Shown piece by piece: positions 25,507-33,779 of a stretch of DNA of 36,136 nucleotides (position 1 is the stretch's first letter; each line of letters starts with the position of its first letter). The position numbers and the translations under genes were made by a program. The stretch lies in IMG/VR virus record IMGVR_UViG_3300006950_000002, positions 1 to 36,136 of that record; one strand, 5' to 3'. The notes beneath the pieces are model-generated. The model did no database searches. It saw only the letters and a list, made by a program, of their open reading frames with translations, and was not told the origin of the DNA. Origin of the DNA: a virus.

Positions 25507-26907
25507 ATGACTAAAAGAATAGGAAAACAAACGCCTACAAAATCAAAAATATTGCCATTTACTGAAACATTGGCATATGAAGCTATAGAATTATATCAAG
25601 AGTCTAAAAGAGAAGCTTATGAATGGCAAAAGAATTTATTAAATGCAATTTTAGCATTCAACGATGAAAATTTATGGGTACACATGAAGTTTGGCTTTTC
25701 TGTACCTAGGCAAAATGGTAAAAATGAAGTAGTCGCTATGAGAGAATTTAAAGGTTTAAAAAAAGGTGAAAAGATTCTTCACACAGCACATAGAACAACA
25801 ACAAGTGGGACAGCTTTTAATAGACTATTATCAATTATGGAAGATAGTGGCCTTGAAGAAGGCGAACATTACACAAAAATAAAGGCGATTGGTCGAGAAA
25901 GTATTATATTGATTGATGGGGGAAAGATTGATTTTAGGACTAGAACTTCTACAGGTGGATTAGGTGAAAGTTTTGATTTATTAGTTATTGACGAAGCACA
26001 AGAATATACCGACGACCAAGAATCAGCTCTAAAATATACAATCGCTGCAAGTCCTAATCCTCAAACGGTTTTAATAGGTACTCCACCAACCCCAATTTCA
26101 AGCGGTACTGTTTTTACAAGATTAAGAAACAGTGCATTAGAAGGAGCTTTAGAAGATACAGGCTGGGCAGAATGGAGCGTAGAAGAACAATCAGATGTAA
26201 GAGATGTTGACTTATGGTATCAAACAAATCCAAGCTTAGGAATAAGACTAACAGAGAGAACAATAAGGTCCGAGGTTGGAGATGATGAAATTGACTTCAA
26301 CGTTCAAAGATTAGGCTTGTGGATAAAGTACAATCAAAAGTCAGTTATAAGTCCGAACGAATGGGAAGAATTAAAAGTCGATAGATTACCTAAACTACAA
26401 GGAAAATTGTTTGTTGGAATTAAATATGGGCATGATGGCACAAACGTAGCTTTAAGTATCGCAGTAAAAACAAAAGATGGTGATATATTTGTAGAATCTA
26501 TTGACTGCCAAAGTGTAAGACAAGGCAATGTATGGATAATAGCATTTTTAAAGCAAGCAGACGTGCAAGAGGTCATTATTGACGGTGCAAGTGGACAAAG
26601 CATATTAGCAAACGAAATTAAAGATGCAGGACTAAAGAAACCTTTATTGCCTACAGTAAGAGAAATAATTGTAGCAAATTCAACCTTTGAACAAGGATTA
26701 TTCCAGCAAAATATTAAACATAAAGGTCAGCCTTCACTCTCTCAAGTAATAACAAATTGCGATAAAAGAAATATAGGGACAAGTGGAGGATTTGGCTATC
26801 GTTCGCAGATTGAAGAAAATGACATTTCATTAATGGATTCAATGATATTAGCACATTGGAGTTGTCATGAAGCAAAACCTGTTAAAAAGCAAAAAATTAG
26901 TTATTAG
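25507..26907 (+). CDS. terL: Terminase large subunit
   Basis: This 466-residue packaging motor has an N-terminal ATPase with deviant Walker A SVPRQNGKNE (65-74), Walker B LLVIDEAQEY (158-167) and coupling motif IGTPP (190-194). A C-terminal RNase H-like nuclease starts around KLFVGIKYGHDGTNVALSIA, with DGASGQSILANEI farther on. The first nuclease acidic residue, usually D in a GxD pattern, reads K here (GIKYGHDG), with a nearby D, a variant I recall from other phage terminases. It lies downstream of portal and minor head genes, an inverted order relative to most siphoviruses. The ATG follows GAGAGGAATGACAAA. Confidence 0.95.
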   Translation: MTKRIGKQTPTKSKILPFTETLAYEAIELYQESKREAYEWQKNLLNAILAFNDENLWVHMKFGFSVPRQNGKNEVVAMREFKGLKKGEKILHTAHRTTTSGTAFNRLLSIMEDSGLEEGEHYTKIKAIGRESIILIDGGKIDFRTRTSTGGLGESFDLLVIDEAQEYTDDQESALKYTIAASPNPQTVLIGTPPTPISSGTVFTRLRNSALEGALEDTGWAEWSVEEQSDVRDVDLWYQTNPSLGIRLTERTIRSEVGDDEIDFNVQRLGLWIKYNQKSVISPNEWEELKVDRLPKLQGKLFVGIKYGHDGTNVALSIAVKTKDGDIFVESIDCQSVRQGNVWIIAFLKQADVQEVIIDGASGQSILANEIKDAGLKKPLLPTVREIIVANSTFEQGLFQQNIKHKGQPSLSQVITNCDKRNIGTSGGFGYRSQIEENDISLMDSMILAHWSCHEAKPVKKQKISY

Positions 26908-26919
26908 GATGTGTGGAAA

Positions 26920-27246
26920 TTGAAAGTAAATATATTAGGCGTTGAATATGAAATATTACAAATGAGTGAAGAGGAATTCCCTAAACTAAAAGCTATGAAT
27001 TCAAGTGGGCTAGCAGAGTTATATGACAAGAAACTTATAATAAATAAAAACAATTATATTTCTCGAGAAGAAACCTATGATAATTTAGAAGAGTACGCTA
27101 AAAAAGTTATAAGACATGAAATAGTACACGCTTTTTTCCATGAAGCTGGACTAATGGATTATTGCAAAGATGAACAATTAGTAGATTGGATGGCATTGCA
27201 GATTCCTAAGATATCGAAAGTTTTCATAGAAGCAAATTGTATATAG
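26920..27246 (+). CDS. Small HExxH zinc metallopeptidase-like phage protein
   Basis: This 108-residue protein has a beta-rich start (MKVNILGVEYEILQMSEEEF) and a helix with HEIVHAFFHEAG (66-77), a clear zinc metallopeptidase HExxH with H66, E67 and H70, and a possible third ligand (H74, E75 or D89) before VDWMALQIPKI. Such compact metallopeptidase-like proteins recur in Firmicute phages without assigned substrate. The start is uncertain: TTG 20 residues before the first Met-like site, at 26920, is preferred over GTG 26911. Lying between TerL and scaffold, it might process head proteins, but it could equally be an early-type gene moved here. A terminator follows. Confidence 0.72.
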   Translation: MKVNILGVEYEILQMSEEEFPKLKAMNSSGLAELYDKKLIINKNNYISREETYDNLEEYAKKVIRHEIVHAFFHEAGLMDYCKDEQLVDWMALQIPKISKVFIEANCI

Positions 27247-27267
27247 GAGATGGTCTTATATCTCGTT

Positions 27268-27295
27268 GGTAGCATACGTTAGCTACTATTTTTTA
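27268..27295 (+). terminator. Terminator inside the head operon
   Basis: GGTAGC (27268-27273) pairs with GCTACT (27282-27287, one G-T pair) and is followed by ATTTTTTATG. It lies between the HExxH gene and the scaffold, so it should reduce read-through or separate packaging genes from capsid genes. Confidence 0.75.
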
Positions 27296-27305
27296 TGCAA
27301 TAAAT

Positions 27306-27361
27306 CGACCAGCGTAGAAAGTCGTTAAACTTAACTATAACCTATCGAGTGCGTAAACTCG
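27306..27361 (+). other. Two similar stem-loops in the scaffold/capsid leader
   Basis: CGAC-11-GTCG (27306-27324) and CGAGT-6-ACTCG (27346-27361) each enclose GCGTA and are each followed by TTAAA. The near-repeat suggests a duplicated RNA or protein-binding element before the scaffold gene. A clear promoter is not visible. Confidence 0.5.
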
Positions 27362-27386
27362 TTAAAAAACGAAAAGGAGAAACAAA

Positions 27387-27848
27387 ATGAATAGAGAGTT
27401 TTTAGAAAAATTAGGACTGGAAAAAGAAGCAATTGACAAAGTAATGGCTGAACATGGCAAAGCAATCCAAGATGTCAAGCCAAAAGACTACGAAGAAATA
27501 AAAACAGCAAAAGAGAAATTTGAAAAGCAAGTCAAGGATTTAAACGTAACACTCACAGCTACGAACGAAAAGTATGCCGACTATGATAAGAACATAGGAG
27601 AGTTAAACGTAAAAGTCAAAGGCTATGAACTCAAAAATCTTAAATATCGCATAGCAAACGAAAATGGTATACCGTTAGAATTAGCAAATCGACTAAGTGG
27701 AGAAACGGAAGAAGATTTAAAGAATGATGCAAAAACTTTATTATCTTTCGTACCAAAGAAAACAACATTACCGCTCAAAAATACAGAGCTAGCAGTAGAC
27801 GACAAAGCAGCACCTTATAAAGAGATGCTAAATAACTTAAAAATTTAA
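27387..27848 (+). CDS. Scaffolding protein (GP20-like)
   Basis: This 153-residue, highly charged coiled-coil protein (EIKTAKEKFEKQVKDLNVTL, then KYADYDKNIGELNVKVKGYE) has the segment LKYRIANENGIPLELANRLS and a short C-terminal tail, as in phage minor structural/scaffold GP20 proteins. It lies directly before the capsid gene, the normal place for an internal scaffold that guides procapsid formation. The ATG follows AAAAGGAGAAACAAA. Confidence 0.9.
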   Translation: MNREFLEKLGLEKEAIDKVMAEHGKAIQDVKPKDYEEIKTAKEKFEKQVKDLNVTLTATNEKYADYDKNIGELNVKVKGYELKNLKYRIANENGIPLELANRLSGETEEDLKNDAKTLLSFVPKKTTLPLKNTELAVDDKAAPYKEMLNNLKI

Positions 27849-27869
27849 AATTAAAAAGGAGAAAGCATT

Positions 27870-28760
27870 ATGACTTTAGAAAGAGGAACATTATTTCAAC
27901 CGCAATTAGTAACAGATTTAATTAACAAAGTAACAGGGGCAAGTTCGTTAGCGGCTTTATCCGGGCAGACGCCAATTCCATTTAATGGACAAAAGGAGTT
28001 TGTTTTCACAATGGATTCAGAAATTGACGTTGTTGCTGAATCAGGTGCAAAGTCTCGTGGTGGAGTTACTTTAACGCCAAGAACGATCATACCTATAAAA
28101 GTTGAATATGGTGCAAGAGTATCAGATGAATTTATGTATGCAGCCGAAGAAGAAAAGATTTCAATCTTGCAAGCATTTAATGATGGATTTGCAAGGAAAG
28201 TAGCAAGAGGACTTGACCTAATGGCTTATCATGGAGTGAATCCAAGAACAGGATTAGTATCAGCAGTAATCGGAGATAATAACTTTGATACAGCAGTAGA
28301 CAATGTAGTCCAAGCAGCTTTAAGTATGGCAACAGCCAACGCAGATATTGAAGCAGCTATTGCTATGATTGAAGAAGGTGATATTTCAGGAATGGCTATA
28401 GCACCAGCATTTAGAAGTGCATTGGCAAAATTAGTTAAGACTGATGGAAATGCAATGTTCCCAGAACTTGCATGGGGTAATGCACCATCAACAATCAACG
28501 GTTTAAATGTTCAAGTAAGCAGAAATGTATCTGATATGTCTACTGCAAGAGATAGAGTAGTTATAGGCGACTTCGCAGGTTCTTTTAAATGGGGATATGC
28601 AAAACAAATTCCATTAGAAATAATTCAATTTGGAGACCCTGACAATTCAGGACTTGACTTAAAAGGATACAATCAAGTTTACCTAAGAGCAGAAGTTTAT
28701 TTAGGCTGGGGAATTATGGAGCCTGATAACTTTGCAGTAATCACAGAAGCAGCAGTATAG
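27870..28760 (+). CDS. Major capsid protein (HK97 fold)
   Basis: This 296-residue capsid protein shows the HK97-type order: an N-arm (TLFQPQLVTDLINKVTGASS), an E-loop region with SEIDVVAESGAKSRGGVTLT, the spine helix, and A-domain strands including MAIAPAFRSALAKLVKTDGN and GLNVQVSRNVSDM. The C-terminus includes VYLRAEVYLGWGIMEPDNFA. There is no large prohead protease domain upstream in the operon. The ATG follows AAAGGAGAAAGCATT. The size is usual for siphovirus capsids. Confidence 0.94.
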   Translation: MTLERGTLFQPQLVTDLINKVTGASSLAALSGQTPIPFNGQKEFVFTMDSEIDVVAESGAKSRGGVTLTPRTIIPIKVEYGARVSDEFMYAAEEEKISILQAFNDGFARKVARGLDLMAYHGVNPRTGLVSAVIGDNNFDTAVDNVVQAALSMATANADIEAAIAMIEEGDISGMAIAPAFRSALAKLVKTDGNAMFPELAWGNAPSTINGLNVQVSRNVSDMSTARDRVVIGDFAGSFKWGYAKQIPLEIIQFGDPDNSGLDLKGYNQVYLRAEVYLGWGIMEPDNFAVITEAAV

Positions 28761-28770
28761 GGGTAACCTT

Positions 28771-28983
28771 ATGAGATATAAAAACATAAAAACAGGGGCT
28801 ATCATTGATAGTCCCTCTAAAATTATAAGTGAAAATTGGGTAGAAGAAGGTGAAAAAGTAGTTGAAAAAGGATTAGAAAAGCATACTAAGGTCGAACTGT
28901 TTCAAATGCTTGAAAGTCAAGGTATAGCATATAAACCTGAACAAACAAAAAAAGAATTAATTGAGCTATTGGAAGGTGATTAA
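28771..28983 (+). CDS. HeH/LEM-domain head accessory protein
   Basis: This 70-residue protein has a short strand-rich start (MRYKNIKTGAIIDSPSKIIS) and a C-terminal helix-extended-helix domain (TKVELFQMLESQGIAYKPEQ, then TKKELIELLEGD), a small fold often found just downstream of capsid genes. It is perhaps a capsid accessory or DNA-contacting factor. The ATG follows AGGGGTAACCTT. Confidence 0.78.
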   Translation: MRYKNIKTGAIIDSPSKIISENWVEEGEKVVEKGLEKHTKVELFQMLESQGIAYKPEQTKKELIELLEGD

Positions 28984-28984
28984 T

Positions 28985-29380
28985 ATGGCAGATTTCGCAA
29001 CCATACAAGATATTATTGAATTATGGCGACCTATGACTCCACAAGAAACAGATAGAGCAACAGCATTATTGCCTGTAGTATCCGATAGTTTAAGAGAAGA
29101 AGCTATTAAGGTAGGCAAAAACATAGATGCAATGGTATTAGAAAGCACTACATATGCAAATGTCGTTAAGTCTGTAGTAGTTGATATTGTCTCGAGAACT
29201 TTACTAACTTCTACATCCAACGAGCCAATGACACAAATGTCCGAATCAGCATTAGGTTATTCATTCCAAGGGTCATTTTTAGTGCCTGGGGGTGGATTGT
29301 TTATTAAGAAAACAGAACTTGCAAGATTGGGACTAAGGAAACAAAGGTATGGGGTGATTGATTTTTATGGCGAGAATTAA
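28985..29380 (+). CDS. Head-tail connector (Gp19/Gp15-like adaptor)
   Basis: This 131-residue protein has helices IQDIIELWRPMTPQETDRAT and ALLPVVSDSLREEAIKVGKN, then VVKSVVVDIVSRTLLTS and a MTQMSESALGYSFQGSFLVP strand. This is the pattern of the phage Gp19/Gp15-type adaptor family that attaches to the portal. The start is ATG 28985 with GGAAGGTGATTAAT; an in-frame ATG at 28961 lies inside the previous gene. It overlaps the next gene by 14 bases. Confidence 0.87.
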   Translation: MADFATIQDIIELWRPMTPQETDRATALLPVVSDSLREEAIKVGKNIDAMVLESTTYANVVKSVVVDIVSRTLLTSTSNEPMTQMSESALGYSFQGSFLVPGGGLFIKKTELARLGLRKQRYGVIDFYGEN

Positions 29381-29705
29381 AGGAATTACAGTTACTCTTA
29401 TAAGTAAACAGCAAACAGGAACAGATCCGTTCGACAATCCAGTTTATGAAGATGTAGAAATAGAAGTTGATAATGTCCTTATCAGTCCGACATCATCTGA
29501 TGACATAGTTAACACTAAGGACTTGACAAGCAGAATAGCAGTCTATACTTTAGGAATCCCTAAAGGAGATATAAACACATGGGAAAATCAAGAAGTTAGA
29601 TTTTTTGGAGAAAGATGGAGAGTATTTGGTATTCCATTACAAGGTATAGAAGAATTGATTCCTTTAGATTGGAATAAAAAAGTAATGGTGGAACGTTATG
29701 AGTAA
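29367..29705 (+). CDS. Head-tail completion / stopper-like protein
   Basis: This 112-residue beta-rich protein (ITVTLISKQQTGTDPFDNPV, then VEIEVDNVLISPTSSDD, then GERWRVFGIPLQGIEELIPL) is like head-tail joining (Gp16/stopper-type) proteins. I chose ATG 29367 after GGGGTGATTGATTT. Its place, second after the adaptor and before the gp10-like gene, agrees. Confidence 0.82.
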   Translation: MARIKGITVTLISKQQTGTDPFDNPVYEDVEIEVDNVLISPTSSDDIVNTKDLTSRIAVYTLGIPKGDINTWENQEVRFFGERWRVFGIPLQGIEELIPLDWNKKVMVERYE

Positions 29706-29934
29706 GGTTGAATTTAAGCTAAATAAATCAGGGGTAAGAGCTCTAATGAAATCTGAGGAAATGCAAGCTATTTTAAAAGACATAGCAGACAATGCCTTAA
29801 ATAGTCTAGGCGAAGGCTACAAAAGCGACGCTCGTGTAGGTAAAAACAGAGCTAATGCTATGGTATACGCAAGCACTTACCAAGCCAAAAAAGACAATTT
29901 GGAAAACAACTCAATCTTAAAGGCGGTGCGGTAA
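29698..29934 (+). CDS. HK97 gp10-like tail component
   Basis: This 78-residue protein begins VEFKLNKSGVRALMKSEEMQ and has an AQGYKSDA-like strand (GEGYKSDARVGKNRANAMVY), matching the short HK97 gp10-type family that joins the tail to the head. It overlaps its neighbours on both sides (8 bases upstream, one base downstream), so it is translationally coupled. Confidence 0.85.
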   Translation: MSKVEFKLNKSGVRALMKSEEMQAILKDIADNALNSLGEGYKSDARVGKNRANAMVYASTYQAKKDNLENNSILKAVR

Positions 29935-30275
29935 TGATAGAGATTATAATTTTAAACTACTTAAAGACAAAACTTACCATACCTGTTCACCTTGAAAAGC
30001 CTGAACCATTACCAACAGATGGGAAATATGTACTCTTTGAAAAAACAGGCAGTAACAGACTAAATAAAACAGGCGGGTCCACCTTTGCATTTCAAAGTTA
30101 CGCAAATAGTATGTATGATGCAGCAACGTTAAATGAAGAAACAAAGCAAGCGGTAAACAGCCTTATAGAGCTTGACGAAATAGTAAGTGTTAAATTAAAC
30201 ACTGATTATAATTTTACAGACACAACAACTAAACAATATAGATACCAAGCAATATACGATATTAAACATTATTGA
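29934..30275 (+). CDS. Tail terminator-like protein
   Basis: This 113-residue protein (YLKTKLTIPVHLEKPEPLPT, then YVLFEKTGSNRLNKTGGSTF, and AIYDIKHY at the end) matches the small tail-completion proteins that cap the tail tube at the head-proximal end. It stands just before the tail tube gene, as expected. Its start overlaps the preceding stop. Confidence 0.8.
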   Translation: MIEIIILNYLKTKLTIPVHLEKPEPLPTDGKYVLFEKTGSNRLNKTGGSTFAFQSYANSMYDAATLNEETKQAVNSLIELDEIVSVKLNTDYNFTDTTTKQYRYQAIYDIKHY

Positions 30276-30288
30276 GAGGAGATAAACT

Positions 30289-30852
30289 ATGCAAAATACA
30301 CAAAACGTATCACAGGCAAAACCTAAAGTAGGTGGAGCGGTATATTATGCACCGATAGGCTCAACACTGTCTACAGATGCCACGACAGCATTAGATGTAG
30401 CTTTTAAGTCTTTAGGGTATATATCAGAGGATGGATTAACTAACTCAAACAGTCCTGAATCAGAAACGATTAAAGCATGGGGTGGCGATGAAGTTTTAGC
30501 AATTCAAACAGGGAAGCCAGATACATTCGCCTATAAGTTAATTGAAGGCCTAAATGTAGACGTTTTAAAATTTGTTTACGGAGACGATAATGTAACAGGT
30601 GACTTAGCAGCAGGAATTACAGTTAAGGCTAATTCAAAAGAAGCTCCGGAAGTTGCCCTCGTAGTCGATATGATTATGAAGGGTGGAATATTGAAAAGAA
30701 TAGCAATTCCGCAAAGCAAAATAACAGAAATAGGCGAGATTGTATATGCTGATGCTGATGCAGTAGGCTATGAAGTCACTACAACAGCTTTTCCAGATAC
30801 AACAGAGAATACGCACTATGAATATATTAAAAAACCAGTAGTAACACCATAG
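30289..30852 (+). CDS. Major tail (tube) protein
   Basis: This 187-residue protein contains [20 protein letters not shown], then [20 protein letters not shown], then [20 protein letters not shown]. These are conserved parts of Firmicute siphovirus tail tube proteins. It is followed by the chaperone pair and tape measure. The ATG follows GAGAGGAGATAAACT. Confidence 0.92.
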   Translation: MQNTQNVSQAKPKVGGAVYYAPIGSTLSTDATTALDVAFKSLGYISEDGLTNSNSPESETIKAWGGDEVLAIQTGKPDTFAYKLIEGLNVDVLKFVYGDDNVTGDLAAGITVKANSKEAPEVALVVDMIMKGGILKRIAIPQSKITEIGEIVYADADAVGYEVTTTAFPDTTENTHYEYIKKPVVTP

Positions 30853-30861
30853 GAGGAGTAG

Positions 30862-31128
30862 ATGATAAAAGGAAAAACATCATCAGGATTTGAATTTACC
30901 ATCTCAAAAGATGTAAAAAATGATTACGAATTAATTGAGAACTTAGGGGAATTAGATGACAATCCTTTAATATTAGGAAAAATAGTTACCCAAATTTTAG
31001 GGAAAGAACAGACATCTAAATTAAAGAACCACATTAGAAATGAAAATGGGATAGTACCGACCGATAAAATGACACAGGAAATTATCGAAATATTTAGAAA
31101 TAGCGGTGAAGAAACAAAAAACTCCTAA
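30862..31128 (+). CDS. Tail assembly chaperone, short form (G-like)
   Basis: This 88-residue protein starts MIKGKTSSGFEFTISKDVKN and contains a helical part (ILGKIVTQILGKEQTSKLKN), matching the gpG-type chaperone that binds the tape measure. Its last codons carry the heptamer A AAA AAC (31116-31122) in the correct phase for a -1 slip; a slipping ribosome would continue into the next ORF, making a 211-residue GT fusion. The ATG follows TAGGAGGAGTAG. Confidence 0.9.
   Translation: MIKGKTSSGFEFTISKDVKNDYELIENLGELDDNPLILGKIVTQILGKEQTSKLKNHIRNENGIVPTDKMTQEIIEIFRNSGEETKNS
31116..31122 (+). promoter_or_regulatory. -1 programmed ribosomal frameshift site (A AAA AAC)
   Basis: Codons ACA-AAA-AAC of the G-like gene form a classical X XXY YYZ slippery heptamer. 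After a -1 shift, reading continues CTC CTA ATC CTT GCA CAG ATG, straight into the 31140 ORF with no stop. A GGTG sequence about eight bases upstream might help the slip by pairing with the anti-Shine-Dalgarno region. Confidence 0.88.
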
Positions 31129-31139
31129 TCCTTGCACAG

Positions 31140-31496
31140 ATGATTAAAGTCGATGAAAATGCGCTTATTTGCGATTTAGCTGAAACCTATAAAATATATA
31201 ACTACAGACAATTGCCACCTTCAACGGTGGCTATTTTTTCTATAGGGCTAAGAGACGATTCTAGGATAAAGATGAAATTAAGTAGTGCAAAAGTATCGCC
31301 AAATATTTTATTACTATCAGGAATTATTGACAGACTTAACCTTTTATTATGGACTAAAACAAAAGACGCAGAAAAAGGAAGGAACAAGCCTAAATCTATA
31401 TTAGAACATCTATACAAAGAAGAAAGCGATGTAAGTGCATTTGCATCTGGCAAGGAATTTGAAAAAGAAAGACAAAAAATCATAGAAGGGAGGTAA
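31140..31496 (+). CDS. Tail assembly chaperone, T part (made by frameshift from G)
   Basis: This frame (118 codons from its first ATG) has no ribosome binding site, as expected if it is only translated by -1 frameshift from the upstream gene. The fusion would join residues 1-87 of the G part to LLILAQMIKVDENALICDLA and onward, 211 residues in all. The segment YKIYNYRQLPPSTVAIFSIG is typical of Firmicute T-type chaperone partners. It ends three bases before the tape measure ATG. Confidence 0.9.
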   Translation: MIKVDENALICDLAETYKIYNYRQLPPSTVAIFSIGLRDDSRIKMKLSSAKVSPNILLLSGIIDRLNLLLWTKTKDAEKGRNKPKSILEHLYKEESDVSAFASGKEFEKERQKIIEGR

Positions 31497-31499
31497 CTA

Positions 31500-33395
31500 A
31501 TGGCAACAGAATTAGGACAAGCGTATGTACAGATTATGCCATCTGCTAAAGGTATAAGCGGCAGCATATCTAAAGAATTAGGCGGTGAAGCTACATCGGC
31601 TGGTAAAAGTGCAGGTGGTATGATTGCTACTGCAATTAAAGGGGCTGTTGTTGTAGCTGCTATAGGCAAATTTATAGGTTCAGCACTTACAGCTGGCGGA
31701 GATCTCCAACAATCTTTAGGTGGAGTTGAAACTCTATTTAAAGAAAATGCAGACAAGGTAAAACAATATGCAACTGAAGCATATAAAACAGCGGGGTTAT
31801 CAGCTAATGATTATATGTCGAATGTAACATCTTTTAGTGCTAGTTTATTACAATCGCTAGGTGGAGACACTGATAAAGCGGCTGATAAAGCAAACACTGC
31901 TATGATAGATATGTCTGATAATGCTAATAAAATGGGCACTAGCATGGAATCCATACAAATCGCTTACCAAGGGTTTGCGAAGCAGAATTATACAATGTTA
32001 GACAACTTAAAGTTAGGGTATGGTGGAACTAAGACCGAAATGGAACGATTGCTTACAGATGCCACTAAGCTATCTGGTGTTGAGTATGATATTAGCAATT
32101 TAGCAGATGTTTACGATGCAATACATACGGTTCAAGGAGAGTTGGGCATAACAGGAACTACAGCAAAAGAATCAGCAGAAACTCTAAGCGGCTCATTTGC
32201 ATCTATGAAAGGTGCTTTTACAAATTTTTTAGGAAATTTAGCATTAGGTGAAAATGTTGGACCATCATTGAAAGCTTTAGCGGAAACAGTATCAACTTTT
32301 CTATTTGGAAATTTCTTGCCGATGGTAGGCAATATAATTTCTGCATTGCCTGGTGCTATTGTAACCTTTATTCAAGCAGCAGGGCCAGCATTTATGGAAA
32401 GTGGTGGGGAATTAATATCTACCATAGCAAACGGGATTGTAACGGGTATTCCTCTATTTATAGAAAAGATTGCTAAAGTTATAGGAAATGCGGTTACATG
32501 GATAAAAGAGCAATTGCCTATAATATTACAACAAGGTATAGAATTTATATCTAATTTTGCAAACGGAATATTCGAAGGGTTACCAAGTGTTATAACGAGT
32601 ATAGGAGAAATTTTAAGGAATCTTCTTCTTGCTATATGGGAAGCTATGCCAACAATATTGGCATCAGGTATTCAACTAATCTTTAACTTAGCAAAGGGCT
32701 TATGGGATAACCTACCAGCTATAATAGAAGCAATATCAAATGTGCTTGCCTCATTAATTGGTACAATTGTAGAAAATTATCCAGAGTTTTTAAAAAAGGG
32801 CTTAGAATTAATAGGCACAGTGGCAATGGGAATAGTAAAAGCTATACCAGAGATTGTAAGCAAGATACCTCAAGTTATTAATGCTTTACTTAAATCGTTT
32901 GGCGGATTAGTAGGGCAATTTGTAGGGATAGGTGCTAATATTGTTCGTGGTTTGTGGGAAGGTATTGCATCTGTCAAGGAATGGATTTTAGGCAAGATAA
33001 GCGGTTTTGTAGGTAGTATCACAGATGGCATCAAGTCTTTCTTTGGCATATCCTCGCCATCTAAAGTAATGGCTGATGAAGTGGGTAAATGGCTACCAAT
33101 GGGCATTGCAGAAGGAATAGAGGATAATATAAGTCCTGTATCAAATGCAATGGATAGCTTAGCGCGAGCGACAATCGGTAGCTATAATATTGGATATTCT
33201 CAAATGGCTAGTCCTAATACGGCTGATACTTCAACAGGTTTTATCGCGGTAGTTGAAGCGGTACAGAAATTAGAAAGAACATTAAGAGAAAAGAATATGA
33301 CAGCAGTAATAGGAAAAGATGATATAGGAAAGACAGCAATTGACTTTATAAATGAATTAACAATAATGAATGGTGAAAATCCAATAATGGTATAG
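31500..33395 (+). CDS. Tape measure protein
   Basis: This 631-residue protein has the usual start (ELGQAYVQIMPSAKGISGSI), coiled-coil and small-residue-rich N-terminal region (1-230, with GVETLFKENADKVKQYATEA), a central hydrophobic series (250-480: repeated AGPAFMESGGELISTIANGI-like helices that would contact membrane), and a C-terminal SFFGISSPSKVMADEVGKWL (512-531), a mark of Firmicute phage tape measures. Its length sets tail length; a relatively short tail is expected. The ATG follows GGGAGGTAACTA. Confidence 0.95.
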   Translation: MATELGQAYVQIMPSAKGISGSISKELGGEATSAGKSAGGMIATAIKGAVVVAAIGKFIGSALTAGGDLQQSLGGVETLFKENADKVKQYATEAYKTAGLSANDYMSNVTSFSASLLQSLGGDTDKAADKANTAMIDMSDNANKMGTSMESIQIAYQGFAKQNYTMLDNLKLGYGGTKTEMERLLTDATKLSGVEYDISNLADVYDAIHTVQGELGITGTTAKESAETLSGSFASMKGAFTNFLGNLALGENVGPSLKALAETVSTFLFGNFLPMVGNIISALPGAIVTFIQAAGPAFMESGGELISTIANGIVTGIPLFIEKIAKVIGNAVTWIKEQLPIILQQGIEFISNFANGIFEGLPSVITSIGEILRNLLLAIWEAMPTILASGIQLIFNLAKGLWDNLPAIIEAISNVLASLIGTIVENYPEFLKKGLELIGTVAMGIVKAIPEIVSKIPQVINALLKSFGGLVGQFVGIGANIVRGLWEGIASVKEWILGKISGFVGSITDGIKSFFGISSPSKVMADEVGKWLPMGIAEGIEDNISPVSNAMDSLARATIGSYNIGYSQMASPNTADTSTGFIAVVEAVQKLERTLREKNMTAVIGKDDIGKTAIDFINELTIMNGENPIMV

Positions 33396-33405
33396 GAGGG
33401 CATAG

Positions 33406-33771
33406 ATGAGAAAATTATCGACAATTTTAAAAATCAATGGTGAGGCTATCTATGACCCTGACTATGCCATACAGGTTGATATTGATAGCATTACAGATAG
33501 TGCTACAACAGATGATGGCGTAACACATATTGATTGGATTAGGACAGCAAAACGCAAGGTGTATATAAAGTATAGAATGTTAACAGATTCAGAAATTGCA
33601 AATGTTTTAAGTAAGATTCAAGGTAAGGAATATACTTTGACATACAAAGACCCTATTTTGGGGATTAACACAATAAATTGTTTTACGAGTAGCAATAACA
33701 GCGAATGTTACACAGCAGTCTTATATGATGGCCGATGGCGAAATGTAACGTTTAATTGCATAGAAAAGTAG
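33406..33771 (+). CDS. Small tail protein between tape measure and tail-tip (distal-tail position)
   Basis: This 121-residue protein has KLSTILKINGEAIYDPDYAI, then HIDWIRTAKRKVYIKYRML, then YTLTYKDPILGINTINCF. It is like a family of small proteins in clostridial siphophages located where the distal tail protein normally lies. I am not certain of the family name. It is probably beta-rich and part of the tail tip. The ATG follows TAGGAGGGCATAG. Confidence 0.72.
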   Translation: MRKLSTILKINGEAIYDPDYAIQVDIDSITDSATTDDGVTHIDWIRTAKRKVYIKYRMLTDSEIANVLSKIQGKEYTLTYKDPILGINTINCFTSSNNSECYTAVLYDGRWRNVTFNCIEK

Positions 33772-33779
33772 GTGAATAG

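Noticed and set aside
31202-31756. Minus-strand ORF of 184 codons opposite the tail chaperone and tape measure start
   Set aside because: Low-complexity reverse frame of coding sequence with no promoter or binding site; the plus-strand genes have clear families.
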